From contig JAWKMU010000006.1 in NCBI GenBank assembly GCA_041392065.1, forward strand, positions 1 through 64,000: a DNA stretch of 64,000 bases, read 5' to 3'. A program made the translations under genes and the position numbers. The notes under the pieces are model-generated. The model made no database searches and was not told the origin of the DNA. It saw only the letters and a list, made by a program, of their open reading frames with translations. Shown piece after piece: positions 44,777 through 53,999 of the stretch. Position 1 is the stretch's first letter. Every line of letters starts with the position of its first letter. Source of the DNA: CAJQLB01 sp041392065. Lineage in GTDB: Bacteria > Bacteroidota > Bacteroidia > Flavobacteriales > Flavobacteriaceae.

Positions 44777-46164
44777 TATAGTTTTGGCACTTTTACACTT
44801 CTGCTTATCCAACAACCTATATTAATGGTTTCTCCATCACGACCAGAAGAGAAAATTTCACTCTTGCTTGGTGCTTTTGCCATATAGTTTGCAGCAGTAT
44901 TAGCAGCATCTTTACTTAAGTTAGCATCTACTCTACCTGCTTTTCTTGCTTCATCTGCAGCTAACCAAAAAACGGCTCTCCTTGTGAAGTTATCATCACC
45001 ACAACTATTGGCACTACTTGCATACATTTGCGCTATTGCTAAATGTGCTTTACCCATTGATGGACTTGCAGCTATAGCTTTTTGGTAATAAGTTCTTGCT
45101 TGACCATAACTACCTTTTTTCTTAAAGCCTGTAGCAATTCTGTAAAGGATTTTACCTTTTTCATAATCATCAGATTGTAAGTCTACAGCTTGGTTATAAT
45201 AAGTTAAGGCCTCAGAATCTTTACCATTCTTTTCTTTTAACAATCCTAAATAATAAGCTGTATCAGCATTAGGTTCAAGGTTGTTTTTTTGCTCAACTAT
45301 TTTAACAAATAATGGATCGTCTGTACACTCTTTGGTGTACAGTCTGTTCATGGCTCTTTGCAACCATAAGCCATCGTTTTTGTTTTGCTCATAGTTTTTA
45401 TTGTACAAAGGAATTAAGTTTTCGCAATTGGCGCGATCTCCTAAATCTTTATCCATACCAGAAGAAATTTGGTCATAAGCATTTAAGTAACTTGTGTACG
45501 AGTTAACTTTTCTTTGATCACTTTTACTTAGCTTAATTTCTTCATCACTATCGCCAGCAGGTATATACTTATTTAACAACTTAGTATAGTTTTTAACTTC
45601 AGACTCAACTTTTTCTGAAATCTCATCGTATTTTGTAAATAAATCTTCAGCTGGTTTTTTTCCTGCATCATAAAGATTTACCATTAACTTGAAGTAAGTG
45701 TACAAAGACTTAGGGTTGGTAAAAGTAGCTTGATCAGCTTTAAAAGCATTGTCAAAACAATCATACAATTGACTGTCAGTCATGTTCAGTTCACTTTTAT
45801 AGTCATACTGCAATTGGCAAGCTTTAGCTAAAAACTCTCCTTCATCGGTTTTGCTTGCATAGTGCATACGTCTTTCTTCCCACATTTTAACCAAGTCCAT
45901 TATAAATGCTACTTTTTCTGCTCCAGAAGAATTTTCTATTTTATGCTCTAAAATATTTTCGCCATAAGTAAAAATTCCTCTGTGATATTTTGGGTTTCTT
46001 TTTCTTATTTCCATAAATGGAGCATAAGCTGCATCGTAATTCTTAGCTTTGGCATACTCAGTCATGAGCGATAAGGTAGCCATATCTTCTTCATTTCCTT
46101 GCGCTATTACAAAATTAAGCCCTAAAAATAACAAGGTTACCAGTAGTGTAATTTTCGTCTTCAT
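44776..46164 (-). CDS. Exported tetratricopeptide-repeat protein
   Basis: A 462-residue periplasmic protein with signal peptide (MKTKITLLVTLLFLGLNFVIAQ without its final residues). TPR motifs are clearest at about 297-370: ADTAYYLGLLKEKNGKDSEA, then KILYRIATGFKKKGSYGQAR, then AHLAIAQMYASSA. The N-terminal part is helical with no enzyme motif. TPR arrays bind other proteins. The gene sits between an outer-membrane protein and lptC, whose start overlaps its stop, so it may assist outer-membrane assembly. That role is inference. Confidence 0.82.
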   Translation of the reverse strand: MKTKITLLVTLLFLGLNFVIAQGNEEDMATLSLMTEYAKAKNYDAAYAPFMEIRKRNPKYHRGIFTYGENILEHKIENSSGAEKVAFIMDLVKMWEERRMHYASKTDEGEFLAKACQLQYDYKSELNMTDSQLYDCFDNAFKADQATFTNPKSLYTYFKLMVNLYDAGKKPAEDLFTKYDEISEKVESEVKNYTKLLNKYIPAGDSDEEIKLSKSDQRKVNSYTSYLNAYDQISSGMDKDLGDRANCENLIPLYNKNYEQNKNDGLWLQRAMNRLYTKECTDDPLFVKIVEQKNNLEPNADTAYYLGLLKEKNGKDSEALTYYNQAVDLQSDDYEKGKILYRIATGFKKKGSYGQARTYYQKAIAASPSMGKAHLAIAQMYASSANSCGDDNFTRRAVFWLAADEARKAGRVDANLSKDAANTAANYMAKAPSKSEIFSSGRDGETINIGCWISRSVKVPKL

Positions 46165-46189
46165 AATTCGAGTTTTATATAATAATTAG

Positions 46190-47518
46190 TTAATTAAATT
46201 TTCGTTTTTCAAACCATCTATCGTTTAACGATAAACTGAGGTGGAAGTTAACAAAATTTTCTTGTATTAAATTTTGGTTTGTTGTTCCTCTTTTTCCTAC
46301 TTCTATACCAAAGTTGGCATTAGAGAAGACACTTCCAACTGGTATGCCTACTCCAAAAGACATGCCAAACTCTTTTATAGACTCATTATTAATATTAAGC
46401 CCAGTTTTTTCAAAACGCATTCCAGCCCTGTAAACCACTCGTTTCCAGTACTTATTGAATGATGTATACTGCGGAATATAAAATCCTCCTATTGCAATTT
46501 CTGAAGCATCTTCAAAAGTAGCGTTATCAATACTGAATATAGGATTGGAGAACTGACTGGTTTTTAACATGGTATATTCTGCTCCAAAAAACCATTTTCT
46601 TGGCTCTCCAATACCAGCTCCAAAAGCTGTTTTAGAAGGCAAAGTAAGTGTGGTAGTTTTAAGTCCATTGGCTTCTAAATTTTGTTCTATTTCATTGACA
46701 GGAAATTCTTGCCCAGAATTAGGATTGATTACTATTGTTGCAATGGTTCTTTGATTATTTGAAGTAAGTTCGCTCTTTGGCGTAAATGTGAAAGCCGTTG
46801 TTAATTGTAGCTTATCTGAAATCATTGGCGAATAATTTAAACCAAAATTAAAGTTTAAGCCACTAATGTCTGAACGATTGGTTTCTCTACTTTGATATTG
46901 TATTAACTCGTTTTCGTCATTATACAAGAATTCAATAACTGAATTTTGAATATTACCAAAGTTATAACTTGCATCAACACCAATTTTTAAATCATTTGTC
47001 AATTGATAGCCAAGTCCTAAAAATGTTTTGTTTACTCCTCCTTCACCTCTATATCTATGGGTTAAAAGGTCTGGATTATCAATATCTGAATTATCAATTG
47101 ACTCTAATTTATAACCAACCGAAGTATAAGGCATTAAGCCAAAACCAATACCTAATTTGCCAATTGGCATGGACAATGCCAAATAATCAAAAGTTGTTGC
47201 ACTTGCTTTTTGAGAGTCAGAACTTGTTTTTAAGTTTGTACTGCTATGCGAGCCACCAACAGTAAATTTTATAGGGCGACTTTCGTTATTATAACCAGCT
47301 ACTTTTAGGCTTTTTCCACCATAGGATGCCGGATTGCGTAGGTTAACATGTATACTGTCTGAGTAAATGCTAAGTCCACCCATGCTTCTATTTTCGGTAG
47401 TTCCTTTGAATTTTAAGCTACCTATCCCATAAAATGAATAAGGCGACGTTGTACCTTCTTGTGCATGTATATTTAAGGCAAGCAAGACAAATAAAACTGT
47501 ACAAAGTTTTTTAATCAT
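46190..47518 (-). CDS. FadL/OMPP1-like outer-membrane protein
   Basis: A 442-residue outer-membrane beta-barrel. The signal peptide ends LNIHAQ (about 19). The sequence starts SPYSFYGIGSLKFKGTTENRS without its last residue, followed by amphipathic strands such as LGIGFGLMPYTSVGYKLE and VDASYNFGNIQN. It ends in an aromatic-containing strand (HLSLSLNDRWFEKRKFN). The early YGIG and FGLMPYT pattern recalls flavobacterial OMPP1/FadL-like proteins, which in other bacteria import hydrophobic compounds. Its ATG shares a base with the coaX stop (TGATG). It starts the envelope part of the operon. Confidence 0.8.
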   Translation of the reverse strand: MIKKLCTVLFVLLALNIHAQEGTTSPYSFYGIGSLKFKGTTENRSMGGLSIYSDSIHVNLRNPASYGGKSLKVAGYNNESRPIKFTVGGSHSSTNLKTSSDSQKASATTFDYLALSMPIGKLGIGFGLMPYTSVGYKLESIDNSDIDNPDLLTHRYRGEGGVNKTFLGLGYQLTNDLKIGVDASYNFGNIQNSVIEFLYNDENELIQYQSRETNRSDISGLNFNFGLNYSPMISDKLQLTTAFTFTPKSELTSNNQRTIATIVINPNSGQEFPVNEIEQNLEANGLKTTTLTLPSKTAFGAGIGEPRKWFFGAEYTMLKTSQFSNPIFSIDNATFEDASEIAIGGFYIPQYTSFNKYWKRVVYRAGMRFEKTGLNINNESIKEFGMSFGVGIPVGSVFSNANFGIEVGKRGTTNQNLIQENFVNFHLSLSLNDRWFEKRKFN

Positions 47519-48246
47519 CAGTTCGTATTATATTCTAAAATAAAGTTTAAACCCTCTAAAAGGAAATTTGAGTTCGCAAATATGGTACTTTTTAATTGCT
47601 TAGACAAGAATTTAGCATCTCCACCTGTTAAAATAACTGTTAAATCTTGATATTTTTTTTCATAATCCTGAACAATACCATCTATTTCTTTTAAAATTCC
47701 ATTAATAACTCCTGAATGAATGGATTCAGATGTTGATTTTCCTATTAAACCCTTCGGATTTTTTGTTTGTAATAACGGTAATTTAGCAGTTAAATTATGT
47801 AAGGCCTTATAGCGCATATTGATTCCTGGTGAAATAGCTCCACCAAGATATTCATTATCGCTATTAATAAAATCATAGGTAATACAGGTTCCTGCGTCTA
47901 TAACAAGTACGTTTTTATCTGGATATTTGTTTACTGACGCACTAACCAATGCTATTCTGTCTACTCCTAAAGTTGTTGGAGTCTCATAATTGTTTTTAAA
48001 AGGAATATCTGTAGAACTGCTTAAAACCAAAGGATTAAAACTTGAGTATAGTTTATCTTGGTCTATATCTGAAATTTTACCAACTGAAGAAACAATGCAA
48101 CGATTTAAATCTTGATACTTTTTTTGAAGCTCAAAGGCCTTATTAATAAAGTTCTTGTGAGTTGCATTAACCTTTTTGATAAGTTCCTGTTCTTTAAAAA
48201 CCGCTAATTTAACTTTGGTATTTCCTACATCGATAATAAGGTTCAT
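47518..48246 (-). CDS. coaX: Type III pantothenate kinase
   Basis: Phosphorylates pantothenate in the first step of coenzyme A synthesis. The N-terminal phosphate loop MNLIIDVGNTKVKLAVF is typical, so I start at the ATG at 48246; another ATG at 48252 would add two residues. TLGVDRIALVSAS (about 90-102), VLVIDAGTCITYDFI (about 112-126) and GGAISPGINMRYKAL (about 134-148) are the family's sugar-kinase-fold motifs. It heads the seven-gene run coaX-OMP-TPR-lptC-orf-CNNM-ppiD. Confidence 0.95.
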   Translation of the reverse strand: MNLIIDVGNTKVKLAVFKEQELIKKVNATHKNFINKAFELQKKYQDLNRCIVSSVGKISDIDQDKLYSSFNPLVLSSSTDIPFKNNYETPTTLGVDRIALVSASVNKYPDKNVLVIDAGTCITYDFINSDNEYLGGAISPGINMRYKALHNLTAKLPLLQTKNPKGLIGKSTSESIHSGVINGILKEIDGIVQDYEKKYQDLTVILTGGDAKFLSKQLKSTIFANSNFLLEGLNFILEYNTN

Positions 48247-48386
48247 GAGCATTATAAAAGAGTAAATTTACAAAACCATGTGTAATATATTATATTGATT
48301 TTTAGAAAAAGGGAATTTAAGAATAGCTTAACACTAAAGGCTAAAAATCAAGTTCCTTATTTGATACCAATTTTTATAGATTTTCT

Positions 48387-48417
48387 TTTGGGAATAATAA
48401 AAATGAACATATATTTG
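48387..48417 (+). promoter_or_regulatory. Promoter of tRNA-Phe
   Basis: TTTG (48387-48390), 19 bases, then TATATTTG (48410-48417): a textbook TTTG-N19-TAnnTTTG promoter. The tRNA begins 16 bases after the -7 box. The rest of the gap 48253-48386 shows no feature. Confidence 0.8.
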
Positions 48418-48432
48418 CAACCGCTTTGGCGA

Positions 48433-48505
<73 letters not shown>

Positions 48506-48511
48506 CTTAAA

Positions 48512-48543
48512 AACCCTGAAATATCTGTTTCAGGGTTTTTTAT
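48512..48543 (+). terminator. Terminator of tRNA-Phe
   Basis: AACCCTGAAA (48512-48521) and TTTCAGGGTT (48528-48537) form a perfect 10-bp stem with a 6-base loop, followed by a T run. Confidence 0.9.
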
Positions 48544-48603
48544 TTGGTAAAGTATTTCTTTCTTTTTATATGCACTGATTAATAATATATAAAAAGCATA
48601 AAA

Positions 48604-48638
48604 AAAAGAGGCGAAACACTATAGCTTTAACCTCTTTT
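48604..48638 (-). terminator. Terminator of the sulfide:quinone oxidoreductase gene
   Basis: On the minus strand AAAAGAGG and CCTCTTTT enclose a partly paired middle, and T8 follows. It lies 27 bases after the stop at 48665. Confidence 0.75.
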
Positions 48639-48664
48639 TATTGCTATTAAATAATTAAGTTTTA

Positions 48665-49972
48665 TTACACATCAAGTCCTTTCAACATTTTATTCCAATA
48701 CAGATAAGGCAGCATATACTTTTTTAACATCCAAAGTCTCCAATGCTCTTTAGAAGAATCATTAATTAGCATTTGTTTTAACTTAGGGTCTGGTGTAAAA
48801 TTACTGCTATAATCAAACTCAGCAAGTACCATTTTGCCATAATCGGTAACTAAAGGGCAAGATGAGTATCCATTATACGATTTACTACCTATTTTATTTT
48901 GTTGGAACAACAATAAAATATTATCGACAACTACAGGAACTTGTTTTCTGATTGCTGCTCCTGTTTTTGCAGTTGGTAATGATGCTACATCACCAAGTCC
49001 AAAAATATTGACATACTTATTATGTTGCAAAGTGTTATGGTTTACATCTAACCATTTCGAATCGTTAACCAATGACGAATCTTGAACAAATTTTGGAGCT
49101 ACAGATGGTGGTGCAGTATGCAACATATCGTAATGTATACCATACCTATTACCATCTACTGTAACTTTGACATCTTTATAGTTATATTGAAAGCTACCAT
49201 CTAAAATTTTATCATCATCTTCACCAGACATTACCACACATCCTCCTGCAGTGACATCTTTTGCCAACTCGTACCAAGCTATTTGTTTTTCGGCATCAAT
49301 TGCAACTAGCTTATGGTGAAACCTAAGGTTAATGTCTTTTTTATCTACAACTTTCATAAGAGTTTCAGCAATTGGTTTTACTCCAAAAATAACGCTTCCA
49401 CCAGTGGCAAAAACAACATCAGTTTTCTTTCTAACTCCTGATTTTTTAAAATGACTTTCAGCTAAATACATGATTTTTTGAGGAGCACCACCACATTTTA
49501 TTGGTGTGGTAGGTTGAGTAAATAATGCTGTTCCTCCTTTAAAATTTTTAATAACTTCCCAAGTATGATTAGGGTCTGTATAGTTACTACAAACAACTCC
49601 TTTATCCATTGCATCGCCAAGTCCAGGCACTAAAGAAAAGTCGTATGCCAAGCCTGGAGCAACTACTAAATAATTGTAACTAATATTTCCGTTGGATTTT
49701 GTAGAAACATAATTATTCTCTGGATTAAAAGCTGTTGCAAAATCTTTAATCCAAGTCGCATTTTTAGGCATTACAGATGCCATTGACTTAGCGGTTTTAT
49801 TATAACTATAAGTTCCAGCTCCTACCAGAGTCCAAGCTGGTTGGTAATAGTGCGTTTCGGATGGTTCTATTATGGCAATACTAAGTTTACTATTCTTTTT
49901 TTGAAGCTGAGCCGCAACCATTATTCCAGCAGTTCCGCCACCAATAATCAAAACTTGATAATGTTTACTCAT
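48665..49972 (-). CDS. sqr: Sulfide:quinone oxidoreductase, type II
   Basis: Oxidises sulfide to sulfane sulfur and passes electrons to quinone; FAD enzyme at the inner membrane. The N-terminal dinucleotide fold is VLIIGGGTAGIMVAAQL. The two redox cysteines of the type II (mitochondrial SQRDL-like) class are visible: C160 in TPIKCGGAPQKIMYLAESHF and C372 in GYSSCPLVTDYGK. The FAD site GLGDVASLPTAKTGAA and the C-terminal LPYLYWNKMLKG also match that class. Length 435. No persulfide dioxygenase or rhodanese gene is adjacent. The gene is monocistronic. Confidence 0.92.
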   Translation of the reverse strand: MSKHYQVLIIGGGTAGIMVAAQLQKKNSKLSIAIIEPSETHYYQPAWTLVGAGTYSYNKTAKSMASVMPKNATWIKDFATAFNPENNYVSTKSNGNISYNYLVVAPGLAYDFSLVPGLGDAMDKGVVCSNYTDPNHTWEVIKNFKGGTALFTQPTTPIKCGGAPQKIMYLAESHFKKSGVRKKTDVVFATGGSVIFGVKPIAETLMKVVDKKDINLRFHHKLVAIDAEKQIAWYELAKDVTAGGCVVMSGEDDDKILDGSFQYNYKDVKVTVDGNRYGIHYDMLHTAPPSVAPKFVQDSSLVNDSKWLDVNHNTLQHNKYVNIFGLGDVASLPTAKTGAAIRKQVPVVVDNILLLFQQNKIGSKSYNGYSSCPLVTDYGKMVLAEFDYSSNFTPDPKLKQMLINDSSKEHWRLWMLKKYMLPYLYWNKMLKGLDV

Positions 49973-50120
49973 AATTTTAGTTAGTTAGTTTTTTTGAAGT
50001 AATTCTGATAAAACTAAGCAACTAATAAAAAAATTAAAGTAACAATTGTTACACAAATAACACTAAGTAGTGCAGTATAATAATTATTGGTAAAACAAAT
50101 GAAATTGTTTTTTATCAAGT

Positions 50121-51089
50121 TTAAGACACGTCACTTGCCAAAAACTTAAGTGCATTTAGCTGTTTTAGCATTTCAAGAGTTATGGTTTCTAAATCATATG
50201 TATGCTCCCAATCCCAATCTTGTCTTGCTTCTGTATCGTCTATAGAGTTTGGCCATGAGTCTGCAATTTTTTGTCTAAAATCTGGCTCATAATTAATTGT
50301 AAAATCTGGGATTTGTTTTTTTATCTCGTTTGCCAATTGCTTTGGAGTAAAGCTAATTGCAGCAAGATTATATGAAGATCTTATTTTAATATCATTAGCT
50401 TCAGCATTCATAATATCTAATGTAGCTTTTATAGCATCGTCCATAAACATCATTGGCAAAGCTGTATCTTCAGTTAAAAAACAATCGTAATAACCATTAT
50501 TTATAGCTTTATGAAAAATATCAACAGCATAATCTGTTGTGCCTCCACCTGGTAAAGTTTTCCAACTTATAATTCCTGGGTATCTAATGCTTCTAACATC
50601 AACTCCATAATTATTAAAATAATATTCACACCAACGCTCACCAACTTGTTTGGTAATTCCATATACAGTAGTTGGCTCCATTATGGTTCTTTGAGGAGTG
50701 TTTATTTTTGGAGTGGTTGGCCCAAAAACTGCAATACTTGATGGCCAAAAAACTTTATCAATTATTTTTTCTTTAGCCAGATTAAGTACATTTAGCAACG
50801 AGGTCATGTTTAAATCCCATGCTTTTTCTGGAAATTTTTCTCCAGTAGCACTTAACATTGCAGCCATTAAATAAACAGTATTTACATTGTTTTTTACAAT
50901 ACAGTCCTTTATTTGCTCAAAGTTTTTAGCATCCAATATCTCGAATGGTCCAGATTTTACCAACTTAAGGTTGCTCTCTTTTATGTCACTTGCTATTACA
51001 TTTTCAGAGCCAAATTCCTCTCTTAATTTAAAAGTCAATTCAGAACCAATTTGACCACATGCACCAATTATAAGCGTTTTAAAAATCAT
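50121..51089 (-). CDS. L-threonine 3-dehydrogenase, SDR type
   Basis: Oxidises L-threonine to 2-amino-3-ketobutyrate with NAD+, then normally followed by a ligase giving glycine and acetyl-CoA. It belongs to the extended short-chain dehydrogenases, unrelated to zinc-type Tdh. It has the nucleotide motif GACGQIGSELTFKL (about 9-22) and the catalytic YGITK (about 148-152) with WPSSIAVFGP upstream. SIRYPGIISWKTLPGGGTTD is strongly characteristic of this threonine dehydrogenase family. Length 322. No kbl gene lies nearby. Confidence 0.9.
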   Translation of the reverse strand: MIFKTLIIGACGQIGSELTFKLREEFGSENVIASDIKESNLKLVKSGPFEILDAKNFEQIKDCIVKNNVNTVYLMAAMLSATGEKFPEKAWDLNMTSLLNVLNLAKEKIIDKVFWPSSIAVFGPTTPKINTPQRTIMEPTTVYGITKQVGERWCEYYFNNYGVDVRSIRYPGIISWKTLPGGGTTDYAVDIFHKAINNGYYDCFLTEDTALPMMFMDDAIKATLDIMNAEANDIKIRSSYNLAAISFTPKQLANEIKKQIPDFTINYEPDFRQKIADSWPNSIDDTEARQDWDWEHTYDLETITLEMLKQLNALKFLASDVS

Positions 51090-51186
51090 TTAGACCATTG
51101 TCATTTAGTAGCTCAAAAATAGTAAGATTTTATAGTTAACAGCATATTTTTATCTTAAAATTATATCGATTAGATTGAGTATACAA

Positions 51187-51194
51187 TATATTTG
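51187..51194 (+). promoter_or_regulatory. TATATTTG -7 box before the lipoprotein gene
   Basis: A perfect TAnnTTTG box 21 bases before the ATG at 51216. No proper TTTG is found upstream. Confidence 0.45.
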
Positions 51195-51215
51195 CATTTA
51201 TAAAGTTTGAATGCA

Positions 51216-51758
51216 ATGACTTACATACAAAATATTATCAAAAATATTTTAATACTCTCAATTTTAGTCTTTATTCTGAGTTGCAACAATAATAAAGAGA
51301 ATAACATAAGTACAAATGAAGAAATTGTTAATACAGATAGTAGTAAAATTACCTCAAAAGATATTGCAAAACTAAAGTATACCGATTATGCTTTAAGTAG
51401 ACTTACTCAAAACAAAACAAGTAATTGGCAAAAATTTAATGAGCTGACTAACATCATTGAGACATTAAAATCTGGCGATTTATCCTTTTTTAAGGATGAC
51501 AAAGCGATATTAACCAGTTTTTTAAACGATTTAAAAAATGAAGTCCCAGAATCCTTAAATACGCCTTCTGTTTTAGTAAGGCTATCTGTTATTGAAACTG
51601 CATTTTTAAAATTAGAAGGCTTGGCAATTTTAAGTTCGGCAAAAAAAGAAGACCTTTTAAAAACCATTAAGGATGTTCTGGTATCTTATACCAATCTCGT
51701 TTTTCAAATGAACAAAAAATTTGAAAAAGAGTCACAAAACATAGTAAAGCCTAATTGA
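51216..51758 (+). CDS. Small helical lipoprotein of unknown function
   Basis: A 180-residue lipoprotein. The ATG at 51216 gives a signal region (NIIKNILILSILVFILSC) with lipobox Cys23; the frame also allows a TTG three codons earlier. The body is Lys/Ser/Asn-rich and helical, with LTNIIETLKSGDLSFFKDD and SVIETAFLKLEGLAILSSAKK. No family is recognised. It lies upstream of the M13 peptidase gene, with 109 bases between them. Confidence 0.75.
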   Translation: MTYIQNIIKNILILSILVFILSCNNNKENNISTNEEIVNTDSSKITSKDIAKLKYTDYALSRLTQNKTSNWQKFNELTNIIETLKSGDLSFFKDDKAILTSFLNDLKNEVPESLNTPSVLVRLSVIETAFLKLEGLAILSSAKKEDLLKTIKDVLVSYTNLVFQMNKKFEKESQNIVKPN

Positions 51759-51867
51759 TTTAGCTCCAAATCGTATTAAACTTCTTAATTTTTTGTTAAG
51801 ATGTAACAAATTTCAATTTTAGACTTCTAAATAATGAGTAAATTGTACAATAAATACTAAAACAAAC

Positions 51868-53934
51868 ATGAAAATCAATCAAATTAAATTATTTTCTGCT
51901 GGCTTTTTTGTCTTTTTAGGGCTAATGGCTTGTAAAGAAGATGCAAAAAAAGAAATGGCAGAAGCCGAAAAAATCCCTGGAATTATCTTAGATAATATGG
52001 ATACTTCGGTAAACCCAAAAGATGACTTTTACAATTATGTAAATGGAAATTGGATGAGAAATACCAAAATCCCTGAAGACCAATCACGTTGGGGCGGATT
52101 TGGAGTACTTCGAAAATCTACAAGAGCAGATGTCTTAGAAATTGTAAAAACAGCAAAAGAACTTGGCACTTATGCAGAAGGTACAGACCAAAAGAAGGCA
52201 CTTTTGCTTTTTGAGTCTGAACTGGACACAGTTTCAAGAAACAATGCTGGACTTGAACCTTTAAAACCATTGCTTGAAGCCATAGATGGTATTAAAAGCA
52301 TTTCTGATATGCAAACAGTCTATGCCAAGACCTTAGGTGTAAACGCTCCATTTTTTGGATTAAGTGCCTTTGCTGACCTAAACGACAGTAGCATTAATGC
52401 AGCTTACATTTCACAAGGCGCGCTTGGTTTGCCAGATAGAGATTATTATGTATTAAAAGATGAAAAATCTAAAGAGCGTCGTCAACAATATGTAGACCAT
52501 ATAACAAGAATGCTTCAGTATATTGATTATGATGAAAACAGCGCAAGAAATGCTGCAAATATGATTTTAGATGTCGAAACCAAACTTGCAGAACCTCAAT
52601 TAGACAAAACCCAAAGTAGAAACATCAGCAATTTTAATAACCCAAGAACTATAGCTCAATTATCTGAAATGACACCAATTATTGATTGGAACAAATTCAT
52701 AAAAGATATGGGAGTTACAAAAGAACTTGACACAGTTTACGTATTAGAGTTAAAATACATGCAAGAGCTTCAAAAAGTATTGGCTACTACAAGTATTGAC
52801 GACATTAAAACCATTATGAAATGGACTACTTTTAATGGTCTAGCAAGTAATTTAACTACCGAACTTGAAAAAGCAAATTGGGATTTTTACAGCAAAACAC
52901 TAAATGGTACAGAAAAGCAACAAGATGCTCAAGAACGAGCTATTGATAATGTAACAGGACGCGTTGGTGAAGCTGTTGGCAAATTATATGTTGATGCTAA
53001 ATTTCCGCCTGAAGCAAAAGAAAAAGCAGAAAAAATGATAGCTAATGTTATTACTGCATTTAAAGCGAGAATTAATAAACTCGATTGGATGAGTCCTGAA
53101 ACAAAGGAAAAAGCCATAGAGAAATTAGATAAGTTTACTGTAAAAATTGCCTATCCAGATGAGTGGAAAGACTATTCTAAATTAATGATAAAAGAAGGCA
53201 ACAGTTATGCAGAAAACATGATGGCTCTTAGCGATTGGAACTTAAAAGACAATATAAGTGACATTGGTGAACCTGTTGATAAAAAAGAATGGGGAATGGC
53301 TCCACAAGTGGTTAATGCTTACTTTAATCCTTTTAATAATGAAATAGTTTTTCCAGCAGCTATTTTACAGCCTCCATTTTACAATTATACAGCAGATGAA
53401 GCTGTAAACTATGGTGGTATTGGTGCTGTAATAGGTCATGAAATTTCTCATGCTTTTGATGATCAAGGCGCTCAATTTGATAGCGATGGGAATCTGGTAA
53501 ACTGGTGGACAGATGAAGACCTTGCAGAATTTAAGAAAAGAGGAGATGCTTTGGCAGAACAATACTCTTCGATAGAAGTTGCAGATAGTCTTTATATTAA
53601 TGGCAGATTTACTTTAGGTGAAAATATTGGAGACCTTGGTGGTGTTCTTGGTGCTTATGATGGATTGCAATTATTTTTTGAAGAAAACGGACGACCTGAA
53701 GATATTGATGGCTTTACCGCAGAACAACGTTTCTTTATGTCTTGGGCAACTGTTTGGAGAACACTAACAAGACCTGATGCTTTAGAAACCCAAATAAAAA
53801 CAGACCCTCACTCTCCAGGGATTTACAGAGCTACACAACCTTTAAAAAATATCGATGCGTTTTACGAAGCGTTTGATATTAAAGAAGGTGATGCTATGTA
53901 TTTAGCTCCAGAAAAGCGAGTTAGAATTTGGTAA
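51868..53934 (+). CDS. pepO: M13 family zinc metallopeptidase (neprilysin-like), lipoprotein
   Basis: An exported endopeptidase that cuts small peptides. A lipobox (LMAC, about Cys22) begins the 688 residues. The N-terminal M13 domain starts DDFYNYVNGNWM (about 52-63). The catalytic part holds NAYFNPFNNEIVFPA (substrate-binding NAYF and family EIVFPA), the zinc site VIGHEISHAFDDQG (HEISH) and the third ligand in ENIGDLGG. The C-terminus ends near the family's usual CRxW position as KRVRIW. A strong terminator follows. The symbol is a family label. Confidence 0.93.
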   Translation: MKINQIKLFSAGFFVFLGLMACKEDAKKEMAEAEKIPGIILDNMDTSVNPKDDFYNYVNGNWMRNTKIPEDQSRWGGFGVLRKSTRADVLEIVKTAKELGTYAEGTDQKKALLLFESELDTVSRNNAGLEPLKPLLEAIDGIKSISDMQTVYAKTLGVNAPFFGLSAFADLNDSSINAAYISQGALGLPDRDYYVLKDEKSKERRQQYVDHITRMLQYIDYDENSARNAANMILDVETKLAEPQLDKTQSRNISNFNNPRTIAQLSEMTPIIDWNKFIKDMGVTKELDTVYVLELKYMQELQKVLATTSIDDIKTIMKWTTFNGLASNLTTELEKANWDFYSKTLNGTEKQQDAQERAIDNVTGRVGEAVGKLYVDAKFPPEAKEKAEKMIANVITAFKARINKLDWMSPETKEKAIEKLDKFTVKIAYPDEWKDYSKLMIKEGNSYAENMMALSDWNLKDNISDIGEPVDKKEWGMAPQVVNAYFNPFNNEIVFPAAILQPPFYNYTADEAVNYGGIGAVIGHEISHAFDDQGAQFDSDGNLVNWWTDEDLAEFKKRGDALAEQYSSIEVADSLYINGRFTLGENIGDLGGVLGAYDGLQLFFEENGRPEDIDGFTAEQRFFMSWATVWRTLTRPDALETQIKTDPHSPGIYRATQPLKNIDAFYEAFDIKEGDAMYLAPEKRVRIW

Positions 53935-53952
53935 CTTTTTAATATTATTAAT

Positions 53953-53986
53953 AAAAAAAAGCAGCTCAATGAGCTGCTTTTTTATT
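53953..53986. terminator. Bidirectional terminator after the M13 gene
   Basis: AAAAAGCAGCTCA and the matching GAGCTGCTTTTTT form a long hairpin with a minimal loop, with A and T runs on the two sides. It separates convergent genes. Confidence 0.85.
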
Positions 53987-53999
53987 AACTGTATTTTTA

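Noticed and set aside
46969..47265. 98-codon plus-strand frame opposite the OMPP1-like gene
   Set aside because: Its composition (His/Gln/Leu/Tyr-rich) is typical of an antisense shadow and the minus-strand gene is strongly supported.
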